A stretch of DNA of 64,000 bases from Nitrospira sp. BO4 (GCA_030144965.1 JAMPUU010000020.1:49324-113323); one strand, 5' to 3'; numbered from the stretch's first letter, positions 45,556 through 56,440 are shown. Numbers and translations are program-made. Notes: a model not told the origin generated them from the sequence alone.

Positions 45556-46059
45556 ATGCCTGATTTGCGATGCCCGGCTTGCAGGGCGAGTAAAGTTCGT
45601 CTCGCGGCGAGAACCACTCTGCCCGATGCTCTCCTGAGTGGGTTGACGATTTATCCTTTTCGCTGTCAGCTCTGTGGCAGGCGGTTTCGAATATTTCTCG
45701 GCTGTCGGACCTCCAATCCGCGTCGAAGCTTTGAGCGCATCGACGTCTCTTTTCCAGTCTGGTTCAGACATCGAGAATCCGCATTCTCCTCTGACGCAGC
45801 AAAGGAAGGGACGATCGACAACCTTTCGATACGCGGGTGCCGAATCCGTTCCACCGCTCCGATCAGAATCGGCTCGCGGCTTGAGCTGGAGTTCCAGTAT
45901 TCCGACAGTTCATTTCCGGTTACGATTGATGAGGCCATTGTGCGGTCCGCAGTCGATGGCGCAATCGGCCTGCGCTTCACCAGGCTCCATCGAGACGATG
46001 AGCGGCGCATTCGACACATTGTCGATGTGTGGTTGCCTGAAACCTTACCATCAGCCTAG
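45556..46059 (+). CDS. PilZ-domain protein with N-terminal zinc-ribbon-like motif
   Basis: The 167-residue protein begins with two Cys pairs (RCPACRAS, RCQLCGRRF) about 30 residues apart, a zinc-ribbon-like arrangement. A PilZ domain follows (about 58-160), with RRSFERIDVSFPV holding the RxxxR and DNLSIRGCRI holding the (D/N)xSxxG c-di-GMP-binding motif. It should bind cyclic di-GMP in the cytoplasm. No partner gene is adjacent. The output is unknown. Confidence 0.88.
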   Translation: MPDLRCPACRASKVRLAARTTLPDALLSGLTIYPFRCQLCGRRFRIFLGCRTSNPRRSFERIDVSFPVWFRHRESAFSSDAAKEGTIDNLSIRGCRIRSTAPIRIGSRLELEFQYSDSSFPVTIDEAIVRSAVDGAIGLRFTRLHRDDERRIRHIVDVWLPETLPSA

Positions 46060-46115
46060 TGGGCGCGTGCCAACGCCGCTGCCACAACTATCCTGCCAAA
46101 CAGCTCTTGTCAGGT

Positions 46116-47153
46116 TTACATTCTTCTCGCGTGCTTCCCTCGAGCAAGAATCAAAGCTCGGATAATCCGGTAGAGCAGAGACAGCGACAGTACGCTCACA
46201 GTCCCCAATATCAGCAGCGTCCATGCGGACCAGAAGAGCGGCGGGTCAACCAGGGGCGTGGTAGAGATATAGAGGTCTCCATGCTGGCGTACCCGCCACG
46301 GGATGCCGGGGGCAAGATAATGGCTTGCATATCGATATTCCGCTTCACCTCTGATGATCTTGCCAAGTTCGCTATCCAGCAACGCTAGCCAGCTGCGACT
46401 GAACCGCGGGGAACCATGTGCGCCGAAAAAGACCGTGTCGGAATTGGCGAGGTGTAGCAGCCGATCGCTGTTTGTCTTATACGCCACCAGATCAGATCCC
46501 GGCGCAAAGGCAATGATGCCGCCGAGATGCTGATAGACGAAATCGCCGGTGAAGACCTGATTGCGGCTTTTGTCGAGCAGGAGTATTGATTCCTTGGTAT
46601 GCCCAGGCATGTTGAGCACGTCGAGTTTGCGGCCTCCCAGATCGATCACATCGCCATCGGCGATAAAGGCGGCAACCTTGAGCGGTCGTTTTCCAATGTC
46701 CAGCGATTCCCAGGGGCTGATCGTAAAGACATCATCCCTGACACTGTTGCGGATTTCCGGACGGTCTATGAGGTGGGTACGGTCAAACATTGCCGCATCA
46801 CCGATATGGTCATAATGAAAGTGTGAGAGGATGAGCGTGATGGGTTTGGCTGTGTAGCGCTCTGCTATTGCGCGCATGGATCGCGAACCGAGAGGACGTT
46901 CGCCGCTGCCTGCATCGAACATGATGGCCTGGGTATCACCGATGATGAGGTGGGACGTGTTGTACTGAGAAGATCTTGGCTCATTGATAGCAAAAGTCTG
47001 GGCATCGATCGCTTCGACTGCATACCATTCATCAATCATTGCCGAAGCCGGGTCGTAGGTCTCTCCTTGTTTAATGTTGCCGAATACGTCTGCTGGTTCG
47101 ACAATCTTGTCAAAACACCCTGCAAGGTTGAGGCACACCCCCACCAGGATCAT
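46116..47153 (-). CDS. MBL-fold metallohydrolase, predicted lipoprotein with C-terminal membrane helix
   Basis: A 345-residue protein. A lipobox (LNLAGC) near residue 13 suggests lipid anchoring. The metallo-beta-lactamase fold shows LILSHFHYDHIGDAAMFDRT, VLNMPGHTKESILLLDKSRN and NQVFTGDFVYQ. The C-terminus has one hydrophobic helix (FWSAWTLLILGTVSVLSLSLLY) and a basic tail. Dual anchoring, lipid at one end and helix at the other, is uncommon in this superfamily. Substrate unknown; glyoxalase II, lactonase or hydrolase roles are possible. Confidence 0.82.
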   Translation of the reverse strand: MILVGVCLNLAGCFDKIVEPADVFGNIKQGETYDPASAMIDEWYAVEAIDAQTFAINEPRSSQYNTSHLIIGDTQAIMFDAGSGERPLGSRSMRAIAERYTAKPITLILSHFHYDHIGDAAMFDRTHLIDRPEIRNSVRDDVFTISPWESLDIGKRPLKVAAFIADGDVIDLGGRKLDVLNMPGHTKESILLLDKSRNQVFTGDFVYQHLGGIIAFAPGSDLVAYKTNSDRLLHLANSDTVFFGAHGSPRFSRSWLALLDSELGKIIRGEAEYRYASHYLAPGIPWRVRQHGDLYISTTPLVDPPLFWSAWTLLILGTVSVLSLSLLYRIIRALILARGKHARRM

Positions 47154-47276
47154 GAGCGGTCAGCGACACATCGCAATATCTTTCAGGCGAATCGAGGTTG
47201 GCCGTAACCAATAGATAAGACCTATCACGTGAGGCAATTATAAGTAATATGCACTAAGAACTCCATACCGTCTCTA

Positions 47277-49946
47277 TTACTCATGTCGCAGCACTGCCAA
47301 CGGGGGCTGGCCGAGAATGCGATAGGTGCTGAGAAAACCGACCGACACCGTGAGGGTGATCGTCGCGATCACGCCCATGGCCAGCACGGCTGGCTGAAGA
47401 TTCCACGATAACTCAAACACGGTCTCAAGGACCGCCCACGACAATGCACTGGCCAGCGCGCTGCCGAGAAACCCGCCCAAGGCTCCAAGCAAGGCATACT
47501 CGACCGCAAACGAGCGGGCGATCACTCCGCGTGTGGCTCCAAGGGCTTTGAGAATCACTGATTCATACAGACGGCGATAACGCGTCGCTGCCAAGGCCGC
47601 TGCCATCACCACAGCTCCCGATAGGACACAGAACAGCGCCACGGCACGGATGGCGAGAGACAGTCGATCGAGCACCCGCGCAAAGCTGTCGAGGATATCT
47701 CCGATGTTGATGGCCGTCACATTCGGGAATGAGGCCACCACTGCTTGCTGGAGGGGTACTTCCTCGGATGGAGCGACTCGAGCGGTCGCCACGTAGGTGT
47801 GAGGAGCCCCGTCGAGGGCACCCGGGGAAACAATCATGTAGAAGTTGGTGGAGAAGTTTCCCCATTCCACTCGGCGAATACTGCTGATCTCTCCGGTGAT
47901 GGAGGCGCCTTGGATGTCAAGCTCCATCGTATCTCCGACTGTCAGACCGAGTTGCTTCGCAGCCTCTTCTTCGATCGAGATCAGAGGCTTGGTGAAGACT
48001 TGTCCCGGTTTCCACCATTCGCCCTGAATCACCTTGTTGTCTTTGGGGAGCTCCTGGAGGAACGTGAGGACATACTCTCGTGTCAGATACCACTTTTTTC
48101 GCCGCTCTTCCTTCTCGGCGGCCTTCTCACGTTGCTCTTCTGCCTCCGATGTGGCCTCAAGTTTGACCGGTTCCCCCTTAAGGGCAGCAAGGCGCGAGCG
48201 CACCAACGGTGTCAACCGAGGGGTCGAGTCGCCGGCTTGTTGATGTAAGAGACGCAGAAACTCATCGGTCTGATCCGGCTGAATATCGATGAAGAAAAAC
48301 GTCGGCGAATCAGTCGGCCGATTCTCGCCCACCTGCACGAGTAACGACCGTTCAACGAGCGACACGGTCGTCACGACCATCACTCCGATTCCAATCGCGA
48401 TCGTGATGCCCACCGCCTGGCTTCCCGGGCGCATCACATTTCCCAGTGCTTGGCGAAGGACGAGACGCTCGGGACGAGGCCATTTCTTGGCCGCCGCCAG
48501 GACAGCACGGGCTGATGCCGCCAACAGCAGAACCGCCGCTCCAAACGCCAGAATGAACAGCAGGCCGACTTTCCACGACCCTGCTTGCCACACCGATAAG
48601 AGAGCCAACCCCAGGCCGATCCCGCTCGATACGATCCCTTTGATGGGGTCAAGGTCATGCCAGGCCGTCCACCACCGGAATCTCCCCTGCTTTCGAGCCG
48701 GGGCGAGCGGAGCGACATCACGGCGAAAGATCCGAGCCGGTTTGACTTCACGGATCGTCAGCAGCGGCCACAGGGTGAACAGCAGCGTGGACAGTATGCC
48801 CAATGCCAGACCCTTCGCGAGAGGCGCGAGGGAAAGGTTCATCGCGCCTTTCGTGAATCCCAACTGGTCTAGAAGATCCGACGCGACTAGAGCCGCAATC
48901 ATCCAAGGAAGTCCCTGATGGAGGAGGACGCCGATGATGAGGCCGACGAGACTTCCGACCAGCCCAAGGATCATCGCCTGCAGTCCATAGGTTCCGATGA
49001 TGGTTGGAGAATCCGCGCCGACTGTCTTCAGCACAGCGATCGTATTGAGCTTTTCTCGCACAAAGGCATGAACCGAGGTTGCGACTCCCAGACCGCCCAC
49101 AAACAGCGCCGTCAATCCGATCAGGCCCAAGTACCGGGTCAGTTGTTCCAGCGACTGCTTCAATTGTGGTTGGGCGTCCCGGTATGTCGAGACACGGGCA
49201 GATTCAGGTGTCAGGCGTGTCCTTAATTCATAGAGCAGAGGCTCCGGCGCCATGTTGCCAGGGACTTTCAAGAGATAGCGCTCACGGATCCTGCTGCCTA
49301 CTTTGATCAGCTCAGCCGCATAAAGCCCCTCTCGCGACATCAGGACGCGGGGACCGAGGCTGAACGCATTGGCCATGCGATCGGGTTCCGTCCTGACCAC
49401 ACCGGTGATGACGAACTGACCTTGACCGATCTTGAGCCGGTCGCCGACGGCCAACGCCATTCTGATTAAAAGCGACTCCTGCACCACGACTCCGAAACAG
49501 GTGCGCCCAGGGCAGCCTCGAGCTTGTTGGTGAAGGAGTTCCGCTAAGTTGCTGTTGGGCTCCACTCGCAGCGAGCCATACAGCGGGTACTCAGGTTCGA
49601 CGGCCTTGAGCTCGACGATCTGTGTCAGATGGCCACTGGTAGAAGGTTCTGCCGGCGCCGCCATTGCGACCAGTTCGCTGACATGCGTGCGCGAGATTCC
49701 ACGAGCGCTTAGTGAGTCTAAGATTGCCTGACCGTTCGGACTGATCTGCCGCGATAACCGGATCTCCAGGTCGCCTCCCAGCAAGCCTCGCGCTTCTTTG
49801 GTGACGGTTTGCTCCACTTGCGTACCGAAGAGGGAGACGCCCGTCAATGCGCCGACGCCGATGGCGATACAGACCAAAAAATACAGAAAATGTCGCCACG
49901 CCGCGCGTGTCTCTCGCCATGCCATCTTGAACATGAAGGATGTCAT
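47277..49946 (-). CDS. FtsX/MacB-type ABC transporter permease (YbbP-like)
   Basis: The 889-residue protein has two four-helix FtsX permease units with the expected large extracytoplasmic domains: N-terminal FLYFLVCIAIGVGALTGVS, middle block LGLIGLTALFVGGLGVATSV, and C-terminal VALFCVLSGAVVMAAALAAT. This layout is that of YbbP/LolCE-like predicted permeases. It overlaps the ATPase gene by 4 bp, so the pair form one transporter, and tesA lies divergently, as in E. coli ybbAP-tesA. Substrate is not known. Confidence 0.93.
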   Translation of the reverse strand: MTSFMFKMAWRETRAAWRHFLYFLVCIAIGVGALTGVSLFGTQVEQTVTKEARGLLGGDLEIRLSRQISPNGQAILDSLSARGISRTHVSELVAMAAPAEPSTSGHLTQIVELKAVEPEYPLYGSLRVEPNSNLAELLHQQARGCPGRTCFGVVVQESLLIRMALAVGDRLKIGQGQFVITGVVRTEPDRMANAFSLGPRVLMSREGLYAAELIKVGSRIRERYLLKVPGNMAPEPLLYELRTRLTPESARVSTYRDAQPQLKQSLEQLTRYLGLIGLTALFVGGLGVATSVHAFVREKLNTIAVLKTVGADSPTIIGTYGLQAMILGLVGSLVGLIIGVLLHQGLPWMIAALVASDLLDQLGFTKGAMNLSLAPLAKGLALGILSTLLFTLWPLLTIREVKPARIFRRDVAPLAPARKQGRFRWWTAWHDLDPIKGIVSSGIGLGLALLSVWQAGSWKVGLLFILAFGAAVLLLAASARAVLAAAKKWPRPERLVLRQALGNVMRPGSQAVGITIAIGIGVMVVTTVSLVERSLLVQVGENRPTDSPTFFFIDIQPDQTDEFLRLLHQQAGDSTPRLTPLVRSRLAALKGEPVKLEATSEAEEQREKAAEKEERRKKWYLTREYVLTFLQELPKDNKVIQGEWWKPGQVFTKPLISIEEEAAKQLGLTVGDTMELDIQGASITGEISSIRRVEWGNFSTNFYMIVSPGALDGAPHTYVATARVAPSEEVPLQQAVVASFPNVTAINIGDILDSFARVLDRLSLAIRAVALFCVLSGAVVMAAALAATRYRRLYESVILKALGATRGVIARSFAVEYALLGALGGFLGSALASALSWAVLETVFELSWNLQPAVLAMGVIATITLTVSVGFLSTYRILGQPPLAVLRHE

Positions 49947-50719
49947 GAATTTGATTCGGCGGCGGAATCGGAAGGTGAATGATCGGCAGAGAAGACCCGG
50001 TCAGAGCCTGGCAGCCCGGCCGAGAGGTCATCGACAAATTCGGAATACGAGGGCATGGTATCCGACTCCAGGCGTCCGTCGCGGAGCGAAAGTATTCGCT
50101 GCATCGAAGAAGCCAGCGTGGCATCATGCGTCACGAGCACAAGGGTGGTGCCGTGATCTCGGTGAAGAGAGAGCAGCAACTCGATGACATGGGCGCCGGT
50201 CGAGCTGTCGAGATTACCCGTCGGCTCATCGGCCAGCAGGATCGGTGGCCGGCAAGCAAAGGCGCGAGCCACTGCGACTCGTTGCTGTTCACCACCAGAC
50301 AATTGCACTGGATAGTGCCCCATGCGGTCGGACAACCCGACCGCGTCGAGCAGTTCTGCTGCACGACCACCGGCCCGACCCACTCCGCTGAGCTCCAACG
50401 GAATCGCGACGTTCTCGATTGCCGTCAGAGTTGGAATGAGATGAAACGATTGGAAGATATACCCTACTTTTTCCCGTCTGAATCTGGCCATCAGGCTCTC
50501 GGCCATGCCGACAATGTTGGTTCCATCCAGCTCGATCGATCCGGTGGTCGGCCGATCCAGGCCGGCCATCAACCCAAGCAATGTCGACTTTCCACTCCCT
50601 GACGGTCCCACGATGGCCACGGTCTGTTTGGCCGGAATTTCAAAAGAGATGCGGTCGAGGATCGTAACAGAACGCGCCGCCGCCGTTAAGACCATCGAAA
50701 CCTGTTTCACGTTGATCAT
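49943..50719 (-). CDS. ABC transporter ATPase (YbbA/LolD-like)
   Basis: The 258-residue ATPase has Walker A VGPSGSGKSTLLGLMAGLDR, a Q-loop IFQSFHLIPTLTAIENV, signature LSGGEQQRVAVARAFACRPP and Walker B ILLADEPTGNLDS. It is the energy subunit for the downstream permease. The C-terminal 40 residues are Ser/Asp-rich and not typical of the family. It is divergent from tesA. Confidence 0.95.
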   Translation of the reverse strand: MINVKQVSMVLTAAARSVTILDRISFEIPAKQTVAIVGPSGSGKSTLLGLMAGLDRPTTGSIELDGTNIVGMAESLMARFRREKVGYIFQSFHLIPTLTAIENVAIPLELSGVGRAGGRAAELLDAVGLSDRMGHYPVQLSGGEQQRVAVARAFACRPPILLADEPTGNLDSSTGAHVIELLLSLHRDHGTTLVLVTHDATLASSMQRILSLRDGRLESDTMPSYSEFVDDLSAGLPGSDRVFSADHSPSDSAAESNS

Positions 50720-50803
50720 TGAGAATCCTTTTTGCCTCAGAGCGAGACCATAGAGAATGATATTATACTGTACCGAAGAAGTGAGCGACTGTTGTGTGGG
50801 ATC

Positions 50804-51469
50804 ATGTTACGAGTAAAGCGATTTCACCATCTACTCTTGCCTGTGTTTATCATTCTTCTCTGGACGTCCACGACCGAAGGCGTCTCCTCCTCAGCTTCGG
50901 ACACCAGGCCCCGCATCGTGGCTTTTGGAGACAGTCTCACGGCCGGACTTGGGGTACAAGCCGATGAGTCCTACCCCGCCCAACTCCAGCGCCGGCTGGA
51001 TCACCTGAACTATCAGTATCGGGTGATCAATGCCGGTGTCAGCGGCGACACCACGGCCGGTGGATTGCGCCGTGTGCCGTGGATTCTTAACAACAAGCCT
51101 GAACTGGTGATTGTCGAATTGGGGGCGAACGATGGACTCCGAGGGCTCAGCGTCGATCAAACCAAAAACAATCTCCGCCAGATCGTTCAACGCTTGCTGG
51201 AGGCCGGCACTACCGTCGTCTTGGCCGGCATGAAACTACCGCCGAATTATGGACAAGACTACACCACTAGCTTCGAAGCCGTCTTCCCGGCAATTGCCAA
51301 CGAATATCATCTTCCCTTGATTCCATTTTTTCTCCAGGGGGTTGGCGGGTCGTCGTCCCTAAATCAGGCGGACGGCATTCACCCGACAAAGGAAGGTTAC
51401 AAGATTATCGTTGAGCAGGTGGTGAACGTACTCAGGCCCGTGCTGAATGAGCGAAGACAGAAATCTTGA
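50804..51469 (+). CDS. tesA: SGNH esterase TesA-like (arylesterase/lysophospholipase L1 type)
   Basis: The 221-residue exported enzyme has a signal peptide (LLLPVFIILLWTSTTEGVSS) and SGNH blocks: block I FGDSLTAGLG, block II INAGVSGDTTAGG, block III ELGANDGLRG, and block V DGIHPTKEGY with the catalytic Asp-His. TesA is a periplasmic thioesterase/lysophospholipase. The start at 50804 begins directly before the signal peptide; a longer frame to 50732 is unlikely. It is divergent from its usual partner, the ybbA-type ATPase. Confidence 0.93.
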   Translation: MLRVKRFHHLLLPVFIILLWTSTTEGVSSSASDTRPRIVAFGDSLTAGLGVQADESYPAQLQRRLDHLNYQYRVINAGVSGDTTAGGLRRVPWILNNKPELVIVELGANDGLRGLSVDQTKNNLRQIVQRLLEAGTTVVLAGMKLPPNYGQDYTTSFEAVFPAIANEYHLPLIPFFLQGVGGSSSLNQADGIHPTKEGYKIIVEQVVNVLRPVLNERRQKS

Positions 51470-51565
51470 CTCGCTCACGGGCGGTGTTGAATGCGCGAGG
51501 TTCCTCTCGGAACTCGAGAGAAGTGAAACAAGACGACCTGCAGTTGAACAAGAGGACGCGACTCG

Positions 51566-51754
51566 TTACGACTTCTTGAAAAAGGTGTCATAGACGCCGT
51601 AGACGAGGATCACTCCGATCAAAAAGTAGTACAGACCGGTGATTCCGCTATAGTCCGGAGCCCCTCCTCCCTCTGGGGCGTTGGCCATTGCCGGCAACGC
51701 TTGGCTTAGCAGAGCTCCTGTTATCAGACCCATACCTGAACGTAGCTGTTTCAT
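51566..51754 (-). CDS. small secreted/membrane protein
   Basis: The 62-residue product starts at the ATG at 51754 with GGAG upstream. A signal peptide (GLITGALLSQALPAMANA) is followed by a Gly/Pro-rich link and one membrane helix (ITGLYYFLIGVILVYGVYDT) ending in FFKKS. The function is unknown. Confidence 0.68.
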   Translation of the reverse strand: MKQLRSGMGLITGALLSQALPAMANAPEGGGAPDYSGITGLYYFLIGVILVYGVYDTFFKKS

Positions 51755-51873
51755 CTCCGTCTCCCTCCATATCGGACAAGCAAAAGAAGGGCGTATTTTA
51801 CTGGACCTCAATTGGAAGGCGCAAGAGGCATGAGAAGCAGAAGTAGGCGCGTAAATGATGGGGGAAATAGCTA

Positions 51874-52782
51874 TTATAGAGGGGGAATCTTGACCGCTGC
51901 TCTGAGTGCTTCTGCCACTTCCTTAAAAGAACCGGCGAGCGTATCGAACTGAGAACCCTTCTGAAGCATGTCGCGAGCAGCCGCTTGCATCTGTTCATCA
52001 TAGCGGACCACCTCGGCGGTCAACTCACCGACTCTGATGAGCGTCTCTTTATAAGTTGCGATTTGGCGTTGAAGCTCTTGTACCGTCATCCGTGTGGTGT
52101 CTATCTGCGCCGTCGCAGTTTGGAGTTGTTGAGTCAGGCGTCCCACGTGCGCATGATGACCGTGCAAATCGGCCTCCAGCTGACCAAAAGCGTCTTCACT
52201 TTCGCGGCATCGCTCCTCAAGATTCATAATGGCTCGGATCCATGTCGAGATCTCTCCGGGGCCGAGTTTGGGAGGTTCGGGAAGCACCTCTTGCTTCCCG
52301 ATCGCTTTCGTCGCCGACTGCAACCACTCCATAAGTTGCATGATTTCGTTGAGTTTGACGTCGACCGCAGGCGCTTGCATGGTGGGCGCCTTTCCATTCG
52401 TCGGAGAATCGACCTGCGGTAGCGGTTTCGATTCTTTTGGGGAACCCGGTTTGCGCACTTGCTGAGGTTGGGCCCACCGATGGTATTCCAGTAGGACCGC
52501 GATGCAATGGCGGCACATGGGTTCTTCAGAAGCCGTGCACGAACATTTCGAGATGAGATGACCGTCTTTCAACCGGATGGTTTGCTCGTACAAACCCGAG
52601 TTGCCGATGACGGCCGAAGTGATCTGAGAGTCGTCGGCTTCCACAATACGAACCCGATTCTCGGTCAGGTATTGTTGACCGATTTGATAGGCGGAAGCTT
52701 CCGTCACGGCCTTGAGCATCTGAGGGTCCAGCAACCCGAGCCGCTCCGCGCTGCAAGGAATTTTATTTCGCATCGTCGACAC
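51874..52782 (-). CDS. SWIM zinc-finger protein with C-terminal coiled coil
   Basis: A 302-residue protein. Residues about 70-110 carry a SWIM finger (CSCTASEEPMCRHCIAVLLEY, CxCx7CxxC/H type) after a short helix-rich lead that includes AYQIGQQYLTENRVRIVEAD. From about 195 on it is a long amphipathic coiled coil with heptad Leu/Ile/Val (LTQQLQTATAQIDTTRMTVQ). SWIM fingers bind DNA or proteins. The family combination is not one I can name. Confidence 0.82.
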   Translation of the reverse strand: MSTMRNKIPCSAERLGLLDPQMLKAVTEASAYQIGQQYLTENRVRIVEADDSQITSAVIGNSGLYEQTIRLKDGHLISKCSCTASEEPMCRHCIAVLLEYHRWAQPQQVRKPGSPKESKPLPQVDSPTNGKAPTMQAPAVDVKLNEIMQLMEWLQSATKAIGKQEVLPEPPKLGPGEISTWIRAIMNLEERCRESEDAFGQLEADLHGHHAHVGRLTQQLQTATAQIDTTRMTVQELQRQIATYKETLIRVGELTAEVVRYDEQMQAAARDMLQKGSQFDTLAGSFKEVAEALRAAVKIPPL

Positions 52783-52913
52783 CCGAGTCTCTAAAACGCC
52801 GAATTATGAGAATGATCCTATCAGTCTGACGAGCGAACGAAATCCTGTCAAGCGCTGATCAATTTTGAGTTGCTCTTGAATGGTGGTGCGGTGGAACGCA
52901 CGGTGAGACGGAC

Positions 52914-53921
52914 TTACCGGCAGGGTTGGGAAGGCTGTCGCTTACCCATCGGCGTCAGCCAGATGTAATCTGCAATGGGTTCCCGCATGAGCGCGCGTAC
53001 TTCATCCGTTCGGCTTGTGTCAAACGAAACCATATAGACGGTTGCCTGTTTGACAGCACCTCCGAGACGCCTGGCAACCCGCTTCGGTATGGGGAGGTTG
53101 TACTGGACATGGCCCCCTCCCGTATAACTTACAATGATGTGACGGGCACCGCCTCCATCACGTCGCAGTTCTTCTTGTCTGATAACCAGCGTCCTGGCCA
53201 TGCCCTCATCACGAACCATCGACGCTTCGTACATCGTTCGGTAGTGCTCCTCGGTTCCTCCATGGCACCGCCTCAGCTGGTCGACGATCCTTTCTCGGTA
53301 TGCAGGATCGTCAACGATATCTTCTTGGAGTATTCCCCAGCCAGCCCATTCCGGCTCTTGTTTGGCCTGGTCTAGCCCCAGTTTGACGACGCGACGGACC
53401 AACGGTTTGGGAGGGTTCATCGCTCGGACAGATACATGATGGTCGCGAGCAAACGTGACGAGTGGCGCATAGTCCTCAAACGCTCCACCCCAGTTTTGTT
53501 TCCAGCGTACCTGTTCCAAAAACTCGTTCGTAACCGGCTGAGTTGTCGATATGTAGCCGTCCAGTGCGTGTTGGCCGTCCCAGCCGAACATCTCCATCCC
53601 GATCGTCGGGTCGATGCCGTCGGCGACCAGTTGGTCCAGCACTTTCAGTGCCGCCTGGATATGGTACGGGTTGTGATGCTCCTCCCCCAGATACACAATG
53701 TCGTGACGTTCCAGGTCTTTGATCCAGTCCGAAAAATGAAGGGTGCGACCGGTTTGAGTCTCGAGAATTTGCCAGGGCTGCCACCTACCATCGCTGGAAC
53801 CAGGGTTGCTGTCGCGCTCAACTGCACAACTGGTCGCGGACACGAGTAGGCAGGCCAGCAGGCCCAACATGACGGCCGACTTCCATTTTCCAGAGGCGGT
53901 AAACCCGAACCGTATTCGCAT
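52914..53921 (-). CDS. ChaN/PhuW-family haem-binding uptake-type lipoprotein
   Basis: The 335-residue protein has a lipobox-like signal peptide (GLLACLLVSATSCAV), then the ChaN fold: HDIVYLGEEHHNPYHIQAAL, PTIGMEMFGWDGQHALDGYI, FARDHHVSVRAMNPPKPLVR and the C-terminal GGGHVQYNLPIPKRVARRL. ChaN from Campylobacter binds haem and is proposed to be an outer-membrane lipoprotein. The start at 53921 was chosen at the signal peptide. Confidence 0.88.
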   Translation of the reverse strand: MRIRFGFTASGKWKSAVMLGLLACLLVSATSCAVERDSNPGSSDGRWQPWQILETQTGRTLHFSDWIKDLERHDIVYLGEEHHNPYHIQAALKVLDQLVADGIDPTIGMEMFGWDGQHALDGYISTTQPVTNEFLEQVRWKQNWGGAFEDYAPLVTFARDHHVSVRAMNPPKPLVRRVVKLGLDQAKQEPEWAGWGILQEDIVDDPAYRERIVDQLRRCHGGTEEHYRTMYEASMVRDEGMARTLVIRQEELRRDGGGARHIIVSYTGGGHVQYNLPIPKRVARRLGGAVKQATVYMVSFDTSRTDEVRALMREPIADYIWLTPMGKRQPSQPCR

Positions 53922-54043
53922 GGATTCAGTCCTACCATACCGATTGAGCATGAACAAGCGGACTTGACGCTATCGTTTGAAGACTACTATGCTCCTGATG
54001 AAGGCTCTTTGACTCCCTGACACACAAAGCCGATCACTTCCCG

Positions 54044-55351
54044 ATGAATCCCGATCCGCTCGCCGAATTCCGTCGTGTCGTGAGCCATCGCGCCCGGCGG
54101 TCTCCCGGACAATGGGAAACATCAAAGAAACTGATTGAACGGACCACCCTTCCTTTCACCCTCGCCCGGCTTCACCAGACCATTCGGGAAAAAGACCTTC
54201 CGGCTTCAGTGAAGGAATCCCTGCTGCGTCTTTTCGAACCGCAAGCGACACAATCCGTTCAGGATCTCGACGGAGAGGGTCTGAGATCCGTTACCGGCTT
54301 CCCCCCGGCCAAAGCGCTACGGGCGCTCAGTATCTTTTTTGAGTTAGTTCCGGAACCGGGAGCGAAATGGCCTCAGACTCGCATGCCGAGTGCAGAGATC
54401 GAAAAAGCGATCCGCAATCTGAAGAATCCATTCGACCTCCTTCATCGCGCAGACGTGGCTTCTCTGTTGGATATCGGAGCCGGTGATCTCTCTTTCGCTG
54501 AGGAACTGGTTGATCTCTATGGGCCTGCGCTTATGCAGCAGAACCGACCGTTTATTCTCCATTGCCTGGATCGACTCGACCCTCTTTCGCGGCTGGGAGG
54601 TCCGCTCCATGCGAAACCGGAGAGGCTACGGCGGCTACAGCAGGAACCCGGGCTTTCGTTCTCCTTCTACAGTAACCAGAACATGTTCGAGCTTGGACAT
54701 CTGGATGAGCGGGAGTTGCTGGCACCTCGATATACCCTTGCCACCTGTTGGGCTCCAGCCACACCCACCTTTGCGTATGAACCGACGCGACTCTCTCAGG
54801 CACTCATCAAGCAGGAATTGGAGCGGACCAAGGGCGTATTTCGCCAGACACGCTTTGGAAAGGAGCCTGCCTTGGAAGTTCAGCATGGTGATCGTGCCCT
54901 TCTGTTCCCGCCTTGGAAGTTCGAGATTGCCGGACCCGTCGCTCTCCTGAATCTGCTTGCCCGTCGTGGAGCTGTTTGTGTGCTGGGCTCAGTGGATACG
55001 CAAGTCTTCTGGGAACTCCTCGCACAACTCCTTGAGGACCCACGCTATCGTCCACAGGACGAACCATTTACCGCCGTCAACCTGTCGAAGATCTTCGGCA
55101 AGGTCTACGATGTGCTTGCCGACTTGCCGGTCGGTGAGTCAGTTGATCTCGCCGACTTGGCGGCTCTTCGGCATCAACCTCCGTCATCAACTCTATCTCC
55201 TTCACTGGACGTGTTGAATGGGACCTTCCGGTATGTCCGTATCAGCCGAGGCGCAACGTTCCCGGGCACTCCCGCGAGCAGTACCGCCCGGAAGTTTTCC
55301 TCTATGATCGAAGAAGTTCCCCCATGGATGGTCACCCTTGTCCAGGCGTAG
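54044..55351 (+). CDS. uncharacterised protein with methyltransferase-like fold
   Basis: A 435-residue protein with VASLLDIGAGDLSFAEELVD near residue 140, which reads like a SAM-binding motif I (LDIGxGxxxF). The body contains RYTLATCWAPATPTFAYEPT and a Leu-rich region. I do not recognise the family, and motifs II and III are not obvious. It is followed within about 150 bp by the MoxR gene on the same strand. Enzyme activity is only suggested. Confidence 0.7.
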   Translation: MNPDPLAEFRRVVSHRARRSPGQWETSKKLIERTTLPFTLARLHQTIREKDLPASVKESLLRLFEPQATQSVQDLDGEGLRSVTGFPPAKALRALSIFFELVPEPGAKWPQTRMPSAEIEKAIRNLKNPFDLLHRADVASLLDIGAGDLSFAEELVDLYGPALMQQNRPFILHCLDRLDPLSRLGGPLHAKPERLRRLQQEPGLSFSFYSNQNMFELGHLDERELLAPRYTLATCWAPATPTFAYEPTRLSQALIKQELERTKGVFRQTRFGKEPALEVQHGDRALLFPPWKFEIAGPVALLNLLARRGAVCVLGSVDTQVFWELLAQLLEDPRYRPQDEPFTAVNLSKIFGKVYDVLADLPVGESVDLADLAALRHQPPSSTLSPSLDVLNGTFRYVRISRGATFPGTPASSTARKFSSMIEEVPPWMVTLVQA

Positions 55352-55498
55352 CGCTCATCGAAGCACCTCGGCCCAGCGCCAAGATCGTAGAGGCGCAAAA
55401 AACATGAATAATTGACCGTCTTTAGACCCTTTGTTAGACTTCGATTGTGTCCGATCACCAAGCAATTCTACAGCCACTTCCCACGCGTTAATCCCAAG

Positions 55499-56440
<942 letters not shown>

